DNA from: Lachnospiraceae bacterium
GTDB taxonomy: Bacteria > Bacillota > Clostridia > Lachnospirales > Lachnospiraceae
Length of the DNA: 64,000 nucleotides
NCBI GenBank assembly: GCA_017441295.1
Contig: JAFRYA010000006.1
Span: 186,001 to 250,000, forward strand
Reading direction: 5' to 3'
A program made the translations under genes and the position numbers. Numbering within the stretch: position 1 is the stretch's first letter; the number at the start of each line of letters is the position of its first letter. Shown here in pieces: positions 15,633 to 24,621 of the stretch. The notes beneath the pieces were generated by a model. It worked only from the letters and a program-made list of their open reading frames with translations, searched no databases and was not told the origin of the DNA.

Positions 15633-17207
15633 ATGGCAAAGACACCTTACTATATTACAACTGCCATAGCTTACACCTCAGGCAAGCCGCATATCGGCAA
15701 CACCTACGAGATTATCCTGGCTGACGCCATCGCCCGCTTCCGCAGACTGGAGGGATTCGACGTGCGTTTCCAGACAGGTACTGACGAGCATGGACAGAAG
15801 ATTGAAGACCGCGCTCATTCAAATGGTGTAACACCTAAGGAGTTTGTTGACAAGACAGCAGCTGAAGTAAAGCGCATCTGGGATCTGATGAACACATCTT
15901 ACGACCGTTTCATCAGAACAACTGATGCTGATCATGAACTTCAGGTTCAAAAGATTTTTAAGAAGCTTTACGAAAAAGGCGATATTTATAAAGGCGCATA
16001 CGAAGGCATGTACTGTAAGGAGTGCGAGGCATTCTACACAGAGTCACAGATTGAAGATGGCAAATGCCCTGACTGCGGAACTGAAGTTGTTCCTGCCAAG
16101 GAAGAGGCTTACTTCTTCAAGATGAGCAAATATGCTGACAGACTTATTGAATATATTGAGACACATCCTGAGTTCATTCAGCCTGAATCCAGGAAGAATG
16201 AGATGATGAACAACTTCCTTAAGCCTGGCCTTCAGGATCTGTGCGTTTCGAGAACCTCATTCAAATGGGGCATTCCTGTAGACTTTGATCCAAAGCATGT
16301 AGTTTACGTATGGATTGATGCGCTTTCAAACTACATCACAGGACTTGGCTATGACGTGGATGGAAATAACGGCGAACTTTTTGAGAAGTACTGGCCGGCA
16401 GACCTTCACCTGATCGGAAAGGACATTTTAAGATTCCATACCATTTACTGGCCGATCATGCTGATGGCGCTGGATCTGCCTCTTCCAAAGCAGGTATTTG
16501 GACATCCATGGCTCCTTCAGGGCGAAAGCAAGATGAGCAAGTCAAAAGGCAACGTTATCTATGCAGACGATCTGGCAGATCTCTTCGGAGTTGATGCAGT
16601 CCGCTACTTCGTTCTTCATGAGATGCCGTTTGAAAATGACGGATCCATCACCTGGGACCTTATGGTAGAAAGAGTAAATTCAGAGCTTGCAAATACTCTT
16701 GGAAACTTAGTAAACAGAACAATCTCAATGTCAAATAAGTATTTCGGCGGAGATGTTACTGACAAGGGTGTAACAGGTGATGTTGATGACGATTTCAAGG
16801 CAGTCATCACAGGAACCTGCGCAAAGGTTGTTTCCAGAATGGAAGGCCTGCATGTTGCTGACGCGCTTACAGAAATTTTTGCGCTCTTTAAGAGATGCAA
16901 CAAATATATTGACGAGACTGAGCCATGGGTACTGGCAAAAGATGAGGCTAAGAAGGACCGTCTTGCAACCGTTCTTTACAACCTGATCGAGGCAATCACC
17001 ATTGGCACAACTCTCCTTGCACCATTTATGCCAGAGACAGCTGAAAAGATCTTTGCTCAGATTAACGGAGAAGAAAGAGCATTCGAAGATCTGGACAAGT
17101 TCGGCCTTAGACCGTCAGGCGTAAAGGTTACTGAAAAGCCTGAAATCCTTTTTGCAAGACAGGATATAAAAGATGTTATGGAAAAGGTTGAAGCATTAAA
17201 TAAATAG
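15633..17207 (+). CDS. metG: Methionyl-tRNA synthetase, short form
   Basis: Charges tRNA-Met in the cytoplasm. The 524-residue protein has the class I HIGH-type motif HIGN (residues 20-23), a zinc-knuckle insert CKEC...CPDC (about residues 127-148), and KMSKS near residue 300. It ends after the anticodon-binding helices and lacks the C-terminal EMAP/Arc1p-like domain that longer MetRS proteins carry. A GAAGGAAATATTA site precedes the ATG. It is a single-gene unit between its own promoter and terminator. Confidence 0.97.
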   Translation: MAKTPYYITTAIAYTSGKPHIGNTYEIILADAIARFRRLEGFDVRFQTGTDEHGQKIEDRAHSNGVTPKEFVDKTAAEVKRIWDLMNTSYDRFIRTTDADHELQVQKIFKKLYEKGDIYKGAYEGMYCKECEAFYTESQIEDGKCPDCGTEVVPAKEEAYFFKMSKYADRLIEYIETHPEFIQPESRKNEMMNNFLKPGLQDLCVSRTSFKWGIPVDFDPKHVVYVWIDALSNYITGLGYDVDGNNGELFEKYWPADLHLIGKDILRFHTIYWPIMLMALDLPLPKQVFGHPWLLQGESKMSKSKGNVIYADDLADLFGVDAVRYFVLHEMPFENDGSITWDLMVERVNSELANTLGNLVNRTISMSNKYFGGDVTDKGVTGDVDDDFKAVITGTCAKVVSRMEGLHVADALTEIFALFKRCNKYIDETEPWVLAKDEAKKDRLATVLYNLIEAITIGTTLLAPFMPETAEKIFAQINGEERAFEDLDKFGLRPSGVKVTEKPEILFARQDIKDVMEKVEALNK

Positions 17208-17213
17208 TTCTTA

Positions 17214-17246
17214 AATGCCGCCATTATTTAGGGCGGCATTTTTTAT
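17214..17246 (+). terminator. metG terminator
   Basis: AATGCCGCC and GGCGGCATT form a 9-bp stem followed by TTTTTATATT. Confidence 0.9.
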
Positions 17247-17296
17247 ATTATTTAAGAAGGTTCTACAAATAATAATAAGGGGGTATTTTGTAAAAC

Positions 17297-20200
17297 ATGA
17301 AAAAACGTTTATTTGCGCTGCTGCTCGCGCTTGCTATGTTACTTGCGCTGTTACCGGGGCAGGCATTTGCAACTACAGTAGATGTGTCGGACAAGGACAC
17401 AGACGGACCTATTTACATACTTGAGGACCAGACAGTTGTACCTTCAGATGCGTTTACTTACGTAAATGAGGCGTCTAAGGCAGACATTTTGGAGGAAGTA
17501 AGCGAGTATCCCTCAAAGTACGACCTCAGAGATCAAGGGCTTGTTACATCTGTAAAGCTCCAAAATCCGTTTGGATCATGCTGGGCATTTGCGGCTGCAT
17601 CAGCTGTTGAGACAAGTTTATTGAGCTCAAAAATCGCTGAGAAACTGGGATACAATGTGGATACTCTGGATATTTCAGAGCGTCACCTTGCATATTTTGC
17701 AATGACTCCGATTATGGATATAAATCATTCCCAGTACAGTGAGGGAAGATATGTTGGAAACCGTGAAGCTACAGCAGCTGAGAAAATGCATGCCGGCGGC
17801 AATTCAACCGTAGCAACAAGTTTCTTCTCAAATGAGCAGGGACCTGTACTTGAGAACAGTGACCATACATTTGAATACGGTTCAGCAGGCTGGAATAAAG
17901 ACTACAGATTCATTGGAGGCAGCTATCAGCCATTCTGCTATAGCATGGATAATGACTGGTCAGTTCCAGATGAGCTTAGATTCAATCATGACATAGTATT
18001 AAAGAATTCTATTATTCTTCCTTCACCTGCAGGACTTCCTGAAGGCTCTGAGTATGGATACAAATATGATGAGGCCGGAACAGCAGCAATTAAAAAAATG
18101 CTGATGGACGGATACTCCGTAACAATCGGATTTTTGGCAGACCAGTCACAGCCTAACCAGGATATTTCAGAACTTCATTTCATCAGCGAGAACTGGGCTC
18201 ATTACTCCAATTTCCCACAGAATGCAAACCATGCAGTATGCATCGTTGGCTGGGATGATGATTATGACGTTTCCAATTTCCTTCCTGCACTGCAGGATGA
18301 AATCCCTGGAAACGGTGCATGGCTGGTTAAGAACAGTTGGGGCAGTGGCGAAGAAGAATTCCCTAACAAAGGTGAAGGCACATGGGGAATTGAAAATGAA
18401 GAAGGCGTAAATACAGGCTATTTCTGGCTGTCATACTATGATCAGTCTATTCAGACTCCGGAGACCTTTGAATTTGAGCTGGTTTCTGAAGATGAAAAGA
18501 CTGATATTCTGGATGCATATGATTTCATGCCTCCATCAGCTTTCAGAACTGCTGAAACTGAAGAACCTATAAAGTTTGCAAACATGTTCTATGTGGATTC
18601 TGCCCGTGAACTTGTTGACATTGGTTTCGCAACAACTCACCCTGGAACGAAAGTTCATTATGAAGTTCATATAATGAATTTCGCAAATTCTATGGCCGAT
18701 AGTGGAGTCACGGTAGCCCAAGGGGATGCAGAGTACGAATTCGGAGGATTCCACAGAGTTTCACTGGAAGAACCTGTATTACTGATGAAAGGCCAGTATT
18801 ATAGCATTGTTGTTACAATGCAGACACCTGACGGGAAATATACAGCTGCAATTCCTGTAAATGTAGGACGTGATGGTTCAGGCGCAGGCGCTCTTGGTGT
18901 AATAAATTATGATGAAAGCCTGATTTATATTGATGGAACCTGGAACGATTTAGCTGACAGCGATACTCAGGAATATTTCCTTCCGGAAGAATTAAGAGGT
19001 CTGGAAGTGGATAATTTCCAGATAAAGGGCTACTGCAGATCAGTTGATAACAATCTTTCTGCTACAGTTGTTGGACCTGAGAGCGTAACGCTGTGCAGAA
19101 ACAGAAGAGTCGCTTATTATTCATTAAGATTTACAGGAAATTCAGATACTTTGCCTGCAGAGTCAGACATCGAATGGAAAATTGCCGATTATGGATTATC
19201 TCCGACATTTGAGCCAAAGCCAGGAGATGAAATTGTAAAAATTGAACCGGTCGAAGGTTCCGGTGGTTCAAAGGTTAAACTTACCGGACTTGATCAGGGA
19301 TCCATAACTATATATGCTGAAATTAAAGGACTGGGATATGCATGCATTCAGATGGAGGTATATGGAGCACTCATTGATGGCTCAGAATTGACAGATAATA
19401 CCCCTCGTGTATTTACCGGAGAGCCGATTGAGCCTGAAGTTGTGTCAGTAAACCTTAAAGGAGATGTTCTGATTGAGGGCGAGGAAGTCATAACCAGCTT
19501 CAAAGACAATACATATTGCGGTGTTGCAACAGTAATTGTTAAAGGAATCGGAGATTATGAACCTGAATATCCTTCTGACAATATTGCAGCTTTCTTCGCT
19601 ATAATTCCGCAGAAAGCTGAAATCTTAGGCACACCTGAGCTTAAAGGAACAACTCTTACTGTAAAAGTTAAAGATCAGTCCGAGTCAAAACAGACCGGCT
19701 ACTGCATAGGCTATCGTCCGGTTGGAACAGAAAAGTGGCAGTATGCAGAATCAACTGACACAACAATAAGCGTAGAGTTAAGACCTGGTGTTAAATACGA
19801 AGTTATGGCTCAGGGATGGCAGCATTTTGATGATGTAAGTTGGTATTATGGCCTTATCGAAAATGATTATTACGGAGAGCCAAGTGAGATCTTCACAACT
19901 GATCTGGTAAAATTTAAGGATGTTACAAAACCTTCTTACTATTATGACGCTGTATACTGGGCAGCTGAAAAAGGTATAACAAAAGGCTATGATGACGGAA
20001 CATTTGGCGTTGGCCTTAACTGCAAGCGTTCAGATGTAATGATCTTCCTTTGGAGAGCAGCAGGAAGCCCAACCGCAGATGCTGACGGCAACGCATATGG
20101 TGATGCTAGAGATATGTTTAACGACGTAACAAGCTCAACAAAATCAGCAGCAAACAAAGCTATTGCATGGGCTTATAGTGAAGGCATCTCTAAGGGCTAT

Positions 20201-20503
20201 TCAGATGGCGGATTCCATCCGGATGCAACCATTACCAGAAAAGATGTAATGATCATGATGTACCGTATAGCAGGCAAGCCTGATCCTTCAGATGAAGGCA
20301 TTGCAGCAGCTAATAAATTTACAGATGTTAAGGGCAAATACAAAACTACATCTGATACATTTAAGGCTATTGCATGGGCAGCAGGCGAAGGTATTACAAA
20401 GGGTTATACCAGCGGCCAGTATAAAGGACAGTTCGGCGCAACTCTTGACTGTCTGAGAGAGCAGATAGTTACATTCATCTGGAGAGGCGCAGGAAAACCT
20501 TGA
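17297..20503 (+). CDS. Secreted papain-family (C1A) cysteine protease with SLH anchor
   Basis: A 1068-residue exported protein. A signal peptide (MKKRLFALLLALAMLLALLP, cleavage near AFA) leads to a peptidase C1 domain. The catalytic Cys95 lies in NPFGSCWAFA, His312 in NHAVCIVGWDDD and Asn346 in VKNSWGSGE. The middle (about 390-870) holds beta-rich, Ig or lectin-like segments whose family I cannot name firmly. Residues from about 873 to the end are three SLH repeats (FKDVTKPSYYYDAVYWAAEKGITKGY, then two more) that bind secondary cell-wall polymer. The enzyme is therefore expected on the cell surface, cleaving extracellular proteins or peptides. GGGGG lies before the ATG, and a terminator follows. 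Confidence 0.92.
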   Translation: MKKRLFALLLALAMLLALLPGQAFATTVDVSDKDTDGPIYILEDQTVVPSDAFTYVNEASKADILEEVSEYPSKYDLRDQGLVTSVKLQNPFGSCWAFAAASAVETSLLSSKIAEKLGYNVDTLDISERHLAYFAMTPIMDINHSQYSEGRYVGNREATAAEKMHAGGNSTVATSFFSNEQGPVLENSDHTFEYGSAGWNKDYRFIGGSYQPFCYSMDNDWSVPDELRFNHDIVLKNSIILPSPAGLPEGSEYGYKYDEAGTAAIKKMLMDGYSVTIGFLADQSQPNQDISELHFISENWAHYSNFPQNANHAVCIVGWDDDYDVSNFLPALQDEIPGNGAWLVKNSWGSGEEEFPNKGEGTWGIENEEGVNTGYFWLSYYDQSIQTPETFEFELVSEDEKTDILDAYDFMPPSAFRTAETEEPIKFANMFYVDSARELVDIGFATTHPGTKVHYEVHIMNFANSMADSGVTVAQGDAEYEFGGFHRVSLEEPVLLMKGQYYSIVVTMQTPDGKYTAAIPVNVGRDGSGAGALGVINYDESLIYIDGTWNDLADSDTQEYFLPEELRGLEVDNFQIKGYCRSVDNNLSATVVGPESVTLCRNRRVAYYSLRFTGNSDTLPAESDIEWKIADYGLSPTFEPKPGDEIVKIEPVEGSGGSKVKLTGLDQGSITIYAEIKGLGYACIQMEVYGALIDGSELTDNTPRVFTGEPIEPEVVSVNLKGDVLIEGEEVITSFKDNTYCGVATVIVKGIGDYEPEYPSDNIAAFFAIIPQKAEILGTPELKGTTLTVKVKDQSESKQTGYCIGYRPVGTEKWQYAESTDTTISVELRPGVKYEVMAQGWQHFDDVSWYYGLIENDYYGEPSEIFTTDLVKFKDVTKPSYYYDAVYWAAEKGITKGYDDGTFGVGLNCKRSDVMIFLWRAAGSPTADADGNAYGDARDMFNDVTSSTKSAANKAIAWAYSEGISKGYSDGGFHPDATITRKDVMIMMYRIAGKPDPSDEGIAAANKFTDVKGKYKTTSDTFKAIAWAAGEGITKGYTSGQYKGQFGATLDCLREQIVTFIWRGAGKP

Positions 20504-20527
20504 TAGAATAAAGAGATTTTTTACAAA

Positions 20528-20559
20528 GAGGCACTTCGCAAAGAAGTGCCTCTTTTTTT
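20528..20559 (+). terminator. Terminator of the SLH protease gene
   Basis: GAGGCACTTC and GAAGTGCCTC pair perfectly around GCAAA, then T7. Confidence 0.93.
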
Positions 20560-20644
20560 AACAATATTAAAAAAGATTAAAACAGATGTAGCATTTATTT
20601 GCGAAGAATAATATATTTATAAAAGAAATTTTTCAGGGGAACTA

Positions 20645-21421
20645 ATGATGAATCTTATTTTTGACAGCCATGCGCATTATGATGACAGCGCCTTTGATGC
20701 TGACCGGGACGAACTGCTGGCCGGACTTAAAGAAAAAGGAATAGGCCTTGTCGTAAATGCATGCGCAGCCATATCAGACCTAAAGGATATTATTCCGCTC
20801 ACTCGCAAATATGATTTTCTGTACGGCGCCAGTGGAGTGCATCCTTCCGAGCTGTCAGAGATGGATGATAAAAAGTTTGCTGACATTGAAATGGCGCTGG
20901 ATGAGCCTAAGATAGTGGCAGTTGGAGAAATAGGCCTGGACTATCACTACGACGATACTGATAAGCCGCTTCAGAAGGAATGGTTTGCCAGGCAGATAGA
21001 TCTTGCAAAGAGAAAGAACTACCCGATCATAGTCCACAGCCGCGATGCCGCAGCAGATACACTCGATATTATAAAAGCTGAAAATGCCCGCGAGGCGGGA
21101 GGTGTGATCCACTGCTTTTCTTATGAAAAAGAAATGGCAAAGATCTATATGGACATGGGCTTTTACATAGGAGTCGGAGGCGTGGTTACGTACAAGAACG
21201 GCCGCAAATTAAAAGAAGTTGTGGAGTATATGCCGCTGGAGAAGATGCTGCTGGAGACGGACTGTCCATACCTGTCGCCTGAGCCATTCAGGGGCAGGCG
21301 CAACGATTCATCCATGCTGAATTATGTGGCTGACAAGGTCGCTGAAATCAAAGGAACAGACCGCGAGACGGTAATAGAGGTTACACGTGAGAACGCCAAA
21401 AGAATGTATCGCATTAATTAA
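20645..21421 (+). CDS. tatD: TatD-family metal-dependent hydrolase (DNase)
   Basis: A 258-residue TIM-barrel metallohydrolase. Metal ligands are seen in DSHAHYDD, GEIGLDYHYD, HSRDA, HCFS and LETDCPYLSP, the family order. TatD homologues act as cytoplasmic 3'-5' exonucleases or general metal-dependent DNases. Two ATG codons stand together (20645 and 20648) after CAGGGGAACTA. The end overlaps rsmA by 35 bp, the usual tatD-rsmA pairing in Firmicutes. Confidence 0.94.
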   Translation: MMNLIFDSHAHYDDSAFDADRDELLAGLKEKGIGLVVNACAAISDLKDIIPLTRKYDFLYGASGVHPSELSEMDDKKFADIEMALDEPKIVAVGEIGLDYHYDDTDKPLQKEWFARQIDLAKRKNYPIIVHSRDAAADTLDIIKAENAREAGGVIHCFSYEKEMAKIYMDMGFYIGVGGVVTYKNGRKLKEVVEYMPLEKMLLETDCPYLSPEPFRGRRNDSSMLNYVADKVAEIKGTDRETVIEVTRENAKRMYRIN

Positions 21422-22247
21422 AGAATATGACTTCGCTATACAGAAGAAGTTCGGCCAGAACTTCCTGATAGACTCGAATATTATCGAGGGTATCATTGAG
21501 GCAGCAGAGATCACAAAAGATGACTGCGTGCTGGAGATCGGCCCGGGAATGGGCGCCATGACAGGCTATCTGCTGGAGTCAGCGCGCAAGGTTATTGCTG
21601 TCGAGGTTGACAGGATGCTGATCCCTATCCTTCAGGATACGCTGAACGGCTATGACAACCTGGTGCTCATCAACGATGACATCCTCAAGGTGGATATAGC
21701 ATCTCTGATCGAACGCGAGAATGACGGCCGTCCTATCAAGGTCGTCGCTAACCTCCCCTACTACATTACCACTCCTATCATCATGGAACTGCTGGAGCGC
21801 GAAGAGAAGATAACAAGTATCACAGTAATGGTGCAGAAAGAAGTTGCCCAGAGAATGCAGGAGGGCCCGGGCAGCAAGTCATACGGCGCTCTGTCGCTGG
21901 CAGTACAGTATTATGCCAAGGCCGGGATAGTACTGAATGTATCCAAGAATTGCTTCCTGCCTAAGCCTGACGTGGATTCTGCTGTCATCAAGCTGGACAT
22001 TTACGAGCCTTGCGAGAGGCCTGTGAAGACTGAAAATCCGGAGCAGATGTTCGCGCTGATCAGAGCAGCATTTAATCAGAGAAGAAAAACGCTCCTCAAT
22101 TCATTGGGGAACGCGCAGGAACTGAATTATACAAAGGAACAGATTGCAGAAGCTTTAGCCCGGATGGGCAAAAGCGAGACTATCAGGGGTGAAGCACTCT
22201 CTTTGCCTGAGTTCGCCGAACTATCAGATATATTATCACAGCAATGA
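21387..22247 (+). CDS. rsmA: 16S rRNA dimethyladenosine transferase RsmA (KsgA)
   Basis: Dimethylates two adenines near the 3' end of 16S rRNA. The 286-residue protein has KKFGQNFLID at the N-terminus, SAM-binding motif VLEIGPGMGAMT, and the catalytic NLPYYITTPI. The GTG at 21387 was taken as start because AGAGG lies 6 bp before it and the N-terminus then fits the family. The gene starts inside tatD and its 3' end overlaps the convergent Lgt-like gene by 65 bp. Confidence 0.95.
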   Translation: MRTPKECIALIKEYDFAIQKKFGQNFLIDSNIIEGIIEAAEITKDDCVLEIGPGMGAMTGYLLESARKVIAVEVDRMLIPILQDTLNGYDNLVLINDDILKVDIASLIERENDGRPIKVVANLPYYITTPIIMELLEREEKITSITVMVQKEVAQRMQEGPGSKSYGALSLAVQYYAKAGIVLNVSKNCFLPKPDVDSAVIKLDIYEPCERPVKTENPEQMFALIRAAFNQRRKTLLNSLGNAQELNYTKEQIAEALARMGKSETIRGEALSLPEFAELSDILSQQ

Positions 22248-22983
22248 ATATTGCGATGCTGATCCACTGGGATGTTGACAGAGGTCCCCAGAAGCCGCGC
22301 AGGTCATCGCCGCGCAGGAATTCATCAGCGAAGCGGATTACAGAATAAACGAGAAGATAAATGCACGTGATCGAGTATTTATCTTCTTTTTTAATATAGA
22401 TCAATAAGAGCACCACGAAAATCAGGAGCTCTATCGCAGCCTCGAGGAGCTGTACAGGGAATCTGGAATAATCGTTTATGCCGTCATTGACGCCCGGATT
22501 GAGAAAAGACTCATCGTAGTGGATGGCCGCCGGTCCGTGATATTCGATGCCATAGCAGCAGCCGGTCAAAGTACAGCCGATTCTGCCTAAGCAATGGAAG
22601 AGCGGGAATGCCACAGCGAAGTTGTTGAGGTTCTCACGCAGAGGCAGCTGGTAGATGCGGCAGCCAATGAACAGGAACAACAGCCCTCCCAGCAGTCCGC
22701 CATAAAAAACCATGCCTGAGGACGCTATCAGGAAAGCGTCCAGAAAATCTGCCAATGTATTGCCCTGGTAAGTGGCTATGAAATCAGGCAGTCCTACGAT
22801 AAAGAACAATAAGTGCGCGCCGAGGAAAACTCCGATGAGGAGAAACAGCGCAAGAAAAGCGAGCTGCCCTCTCACCAGGTCACGCCTTTTGCTTAAAAGG
22901 ATAATGACAACCAGTGAAAGGATCAGCCCAATGATTACCATTAAGGTATAATATCCTATTGTGTTCCTAATAAAATCTAACAC
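22183..22983 (-). CDS. Prolipoprotein diacylglyceryl transferase-like (Lgt family) membrane protein
   Basis: A 266-residue polytopic protein with about seven hydrophobic helices. GRIGCTLTGCCYGIEYHGP replaces the usual GRxGNF(x)NxE-type Lgt signature, RFPVQLLEA matches the family motif, and FADEFLRGD holds the conserved acidic segment. Lgt attaches diacylglycerol to the lipobox Cys of prelipoproteins; the window has at least one such substrate (3734). The Cys-Cys variant is found in Lgt-like proteins whose activity is less certain. The start is a GTG, 9 bp after the zinc-ribbon gene, with no good ribosome site, so coupling is likely. Its end overlaps rsmA by 65 bp tail to tail. Confidence 0.8.
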   Translation of the reverse strand: MLDFIRNTIGYYTLMVIIGLILSLVVIILLSKRRDLVRGQLAFLALFLLIGVFLGAHLLFFIVGLPDFIATYQGNTLADFLDAFLIASSGMVFYGGLLGGLLFLFIGCRIYQLPLRENLNNFAVAFPLFHCLGRIGCTLTGCCYGIEYHGPAAIHYDESFLNPGVNDGINDYSRFPVQLLEAAIELLIFVVLLLIYIKKEDKYSITCIYLLVYSVIRFADEFLRGDDLRGFWGPLSTSQWISIAIFIAVIIYLIVRRTQAKRVLHP

Positions 22984-22992
22984 GGATATGAA

Positions 22993-23484
22993 TTAATACC
23001 AGTAGCTACTATAGCGGCTGGCAAGTGAAATAGCAACAATGATGAAGATGATCAGGATAACACCGGTAATGATGAGCCCGATAAGACCAAATATACGTCC
23101 GAGCTTGCCCATGGTGCTGCCTGCGTTGGTGGTTTTGCACTTGTTGCCAAGGATAAGACCTACGATAGAGCATCCAAGTGGAATAAATGCGGGCCAGAGC
23201 CAGATGGCCAGCCAGCAAAGACCCAGTCCGCATGCACCAAAGATAAGAGCCATGATAGGCAGCTTATTGCTGGTTGGTGCTACAACATTCGGTGTAGGTG
23301 CTGCATATGTCGGAGCGGTATATGTAGGAGCCGGAGCAGGTGTCGGGTTCGGAGCTACGAATGTAGGTGTAGGTGCCGGAGCCGGAGCTTCTGCAGGGGC
23401 TGCTGCTTCAACAGGACTTCCGCATGAGGTGCAGAATTTTGCGTCGTCTTCAAGCTGTGCGCCGCAGTTTGTACAAAATTTCAT
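22993..23484 (-). CDS. Zinc-ribbon membrane protein with Pro/Ala linker
   Basis: A 163-residue protein of unknown role. It begins with a zinc ribbon (MKFCTNCGAQL ... FCTSCGSPV, four Cys in CxxC pairs), then a Pro/Ala/Thr-rich linker of about 50 residues with repeated TYxAP units, then two hydrophobic helices in a DUF4190-like arrangement, and a short Ser/Tyr tail ending SSYWY. A near-perfect AAAGGAGGT precedes the ATG. Its divergent promoter overlaps the sua5-rpiB control region. It is probably a membrane-bound protein with a cytoplasmic zinc ribbon. Confidence 0.82.
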   Translation of the reverse strand: MKFCTNCGAQLEDDAKFCTSCGSPVEAAAPAEAPAPAPTPTFVAPNPTPAPAPTYTAPTYAAPTPNVVAPTSNKLPIMALIFGACGLGLCWLAIWLWPAFIPLGCSIVGLILGNKCKTTNAGSTMGKLGRIFGLIGLIITGVILIIFIIVAISLASRYSSYWY

Positions 23485-23527
23485 ATTTCATACCTCCTTT
23501 TTTTATTCCACAATATTACCATATATG

Positions 23528-23536
23528 TGTTATAAT
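23528..23536 (+). promoter_or_regulatory. Extended -10 promoter of sua5-rpiB, predicted leaderless
   Basis: TGTTATAAT is a perfect extended -10 (TGnTATAAT). It ends 5 bp before the ATG at 23542 and no Shine-Dalgarno is present between. Divergent TTGCAA (23541-23536), 18 bp, TAATAT on the minus strand could serve the zinc-ribbon gene. Confidence 0.7.
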
Positions 23537-23541
23537 TTGCA

Positions 23542-24621
23542 ATGATGAAAACACTAATATACAAAGCAGAAAAAGAAGCTTTCCAGAGGGCCGGAGAAGT
23601 CCTGAAACATGGCGGGATCGTAGCCTTTCCTACTGATACCGTATACGGTCTGGGAGCGGTATATACGGATGACGAAGCCGTGCGGAGCATTTTCCGCGCG
23701 AAAGGCCGCGATGAAGGCAAGCCTTTGAGCATTCTGGTGGAAGGTCCGTGGCAGGCTGAGATGGTAGCCGCAGAGGTGACAGATGAAGCGAAAGCACTGA
23801 TGGAGAGGTTCTGGCCTGGAGCGCTGACGCTGATCCTTCCTAAGAACAATACGGTTTCGGATTACGTTTCAGCGGGCGGATCCACAGTGGGTATCAGGAT
23901 GCCCGCGGACGAGACAGCGCTCGGAGTGATCAGGGCGGCAGGCAGTCCGCTGGCGGCGCCCAGCGCGAATACGTCAGGCAAACGTTCGTCAGTCAGCGCC
24001 GAGGACGTACGCACCGATCTGGAGGGCAAAATTGACATGATCATTGACGGAGGGACCTGCCCTATTGGCATTTCCTCCACCGTACTGGACCTGACCGGAG
24101 CGGATATCCGGATTCTCCGCGAAGGCACAGTTACCAGAGAAATGATCGAGGAGACTATAGGCAGACGCATAAATGATAAACAGGAGGCAGTTATGATAGC
24201 AGCAGGCAGTGACCACGCAGGTTTTGAAATGAAGAACGCTCTGATCGAACACTTGAAAGAGCGCGGATATGAGGTTAAGGATTTCGGATGCTTTTCAGCA
24301 GAATCATGCGATTATCCGGAATATGCCAAGGCAGTTTCAGAAGCAGTAGTAAGCGGCGAGGCTCAGATGGGCATGCTTATCTGCGGCACCGGTATCGGTA
24401 TGTCCATTGCGGCCAATAAGGTTAAAGGCATCCGCGCGGCTGTAGTTTCGGATGAATTCTCCACACAGGCCACCAGGGAACACAATGACGCCAACGTCAT
24501 CTGCATGGGCGCCAGGGTCATCGACATCCCGAAGGCCATCAAACTGCTGGATATCTTTCTGGATACAGAGTTTTCGAATGGAGTTAATCATATAAGGAGG
24601 ATTGGTAAAATTGAGCAATAA
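23542..24621 (+). CDS. Fusion of Sua5/TsaC-like and ribose-5-phosphate isomerase B
   Basis: A 359-residue two-domain protein. Residues 1 to about 208 are a YrdC/Sua5 domain (FPTDTVYGLGA, AKGRDEGKPLSI, APSANTSGKRS), the enzyme that makes threonylcarbamoyl-AMP for tRNA t6A. It is shorter than full Sua5. From Met218 the sequence is RpiB (AAGSDHAGFEMK, LICGTGIGMSI with the active Cys, REHNDANVICMGAR), which interconverts ribose-5-phosphate and ribulose-5-phosphate. There is no stop between the domains, yet CAGGAGGCAGTT stands before the RpiB ATG at 24193, so separate RpiB could also be made. The 3' end overlaps the dCMP deaminase start. Confidence 0.9.
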   Translation: MMKTLIYKAEKEAFQRAGEVLKHGGIVAFPTDTVYGLGAVYTDDEAVRSIFRAKGRDEGKPLSILVEGPWQAEMVAAEVTDEAKALMERFWPGALTLILPKNNTVSDYVSAGGSTVGIRMPADETALGVIRAAGSPLAAPSANTSGKRSSVSAEDVRTDLEGKIDMIIDGGTCPIGISSTVLDLTGADIRILREGTVTREMIEETIGRRINDKQEAVMIAAGSDHAGFEMKNALIEHLKERGYEVKDFGCFSAESCDYPEYAKAVSEAVVSGEAQMGMLICGTGIGMSIAANKVKGIRAAVVSDEFSTQATREHNDANVICMGARVIDIPKAIKLLDIFLDTEFSNGVNHIRRIGKIEQ

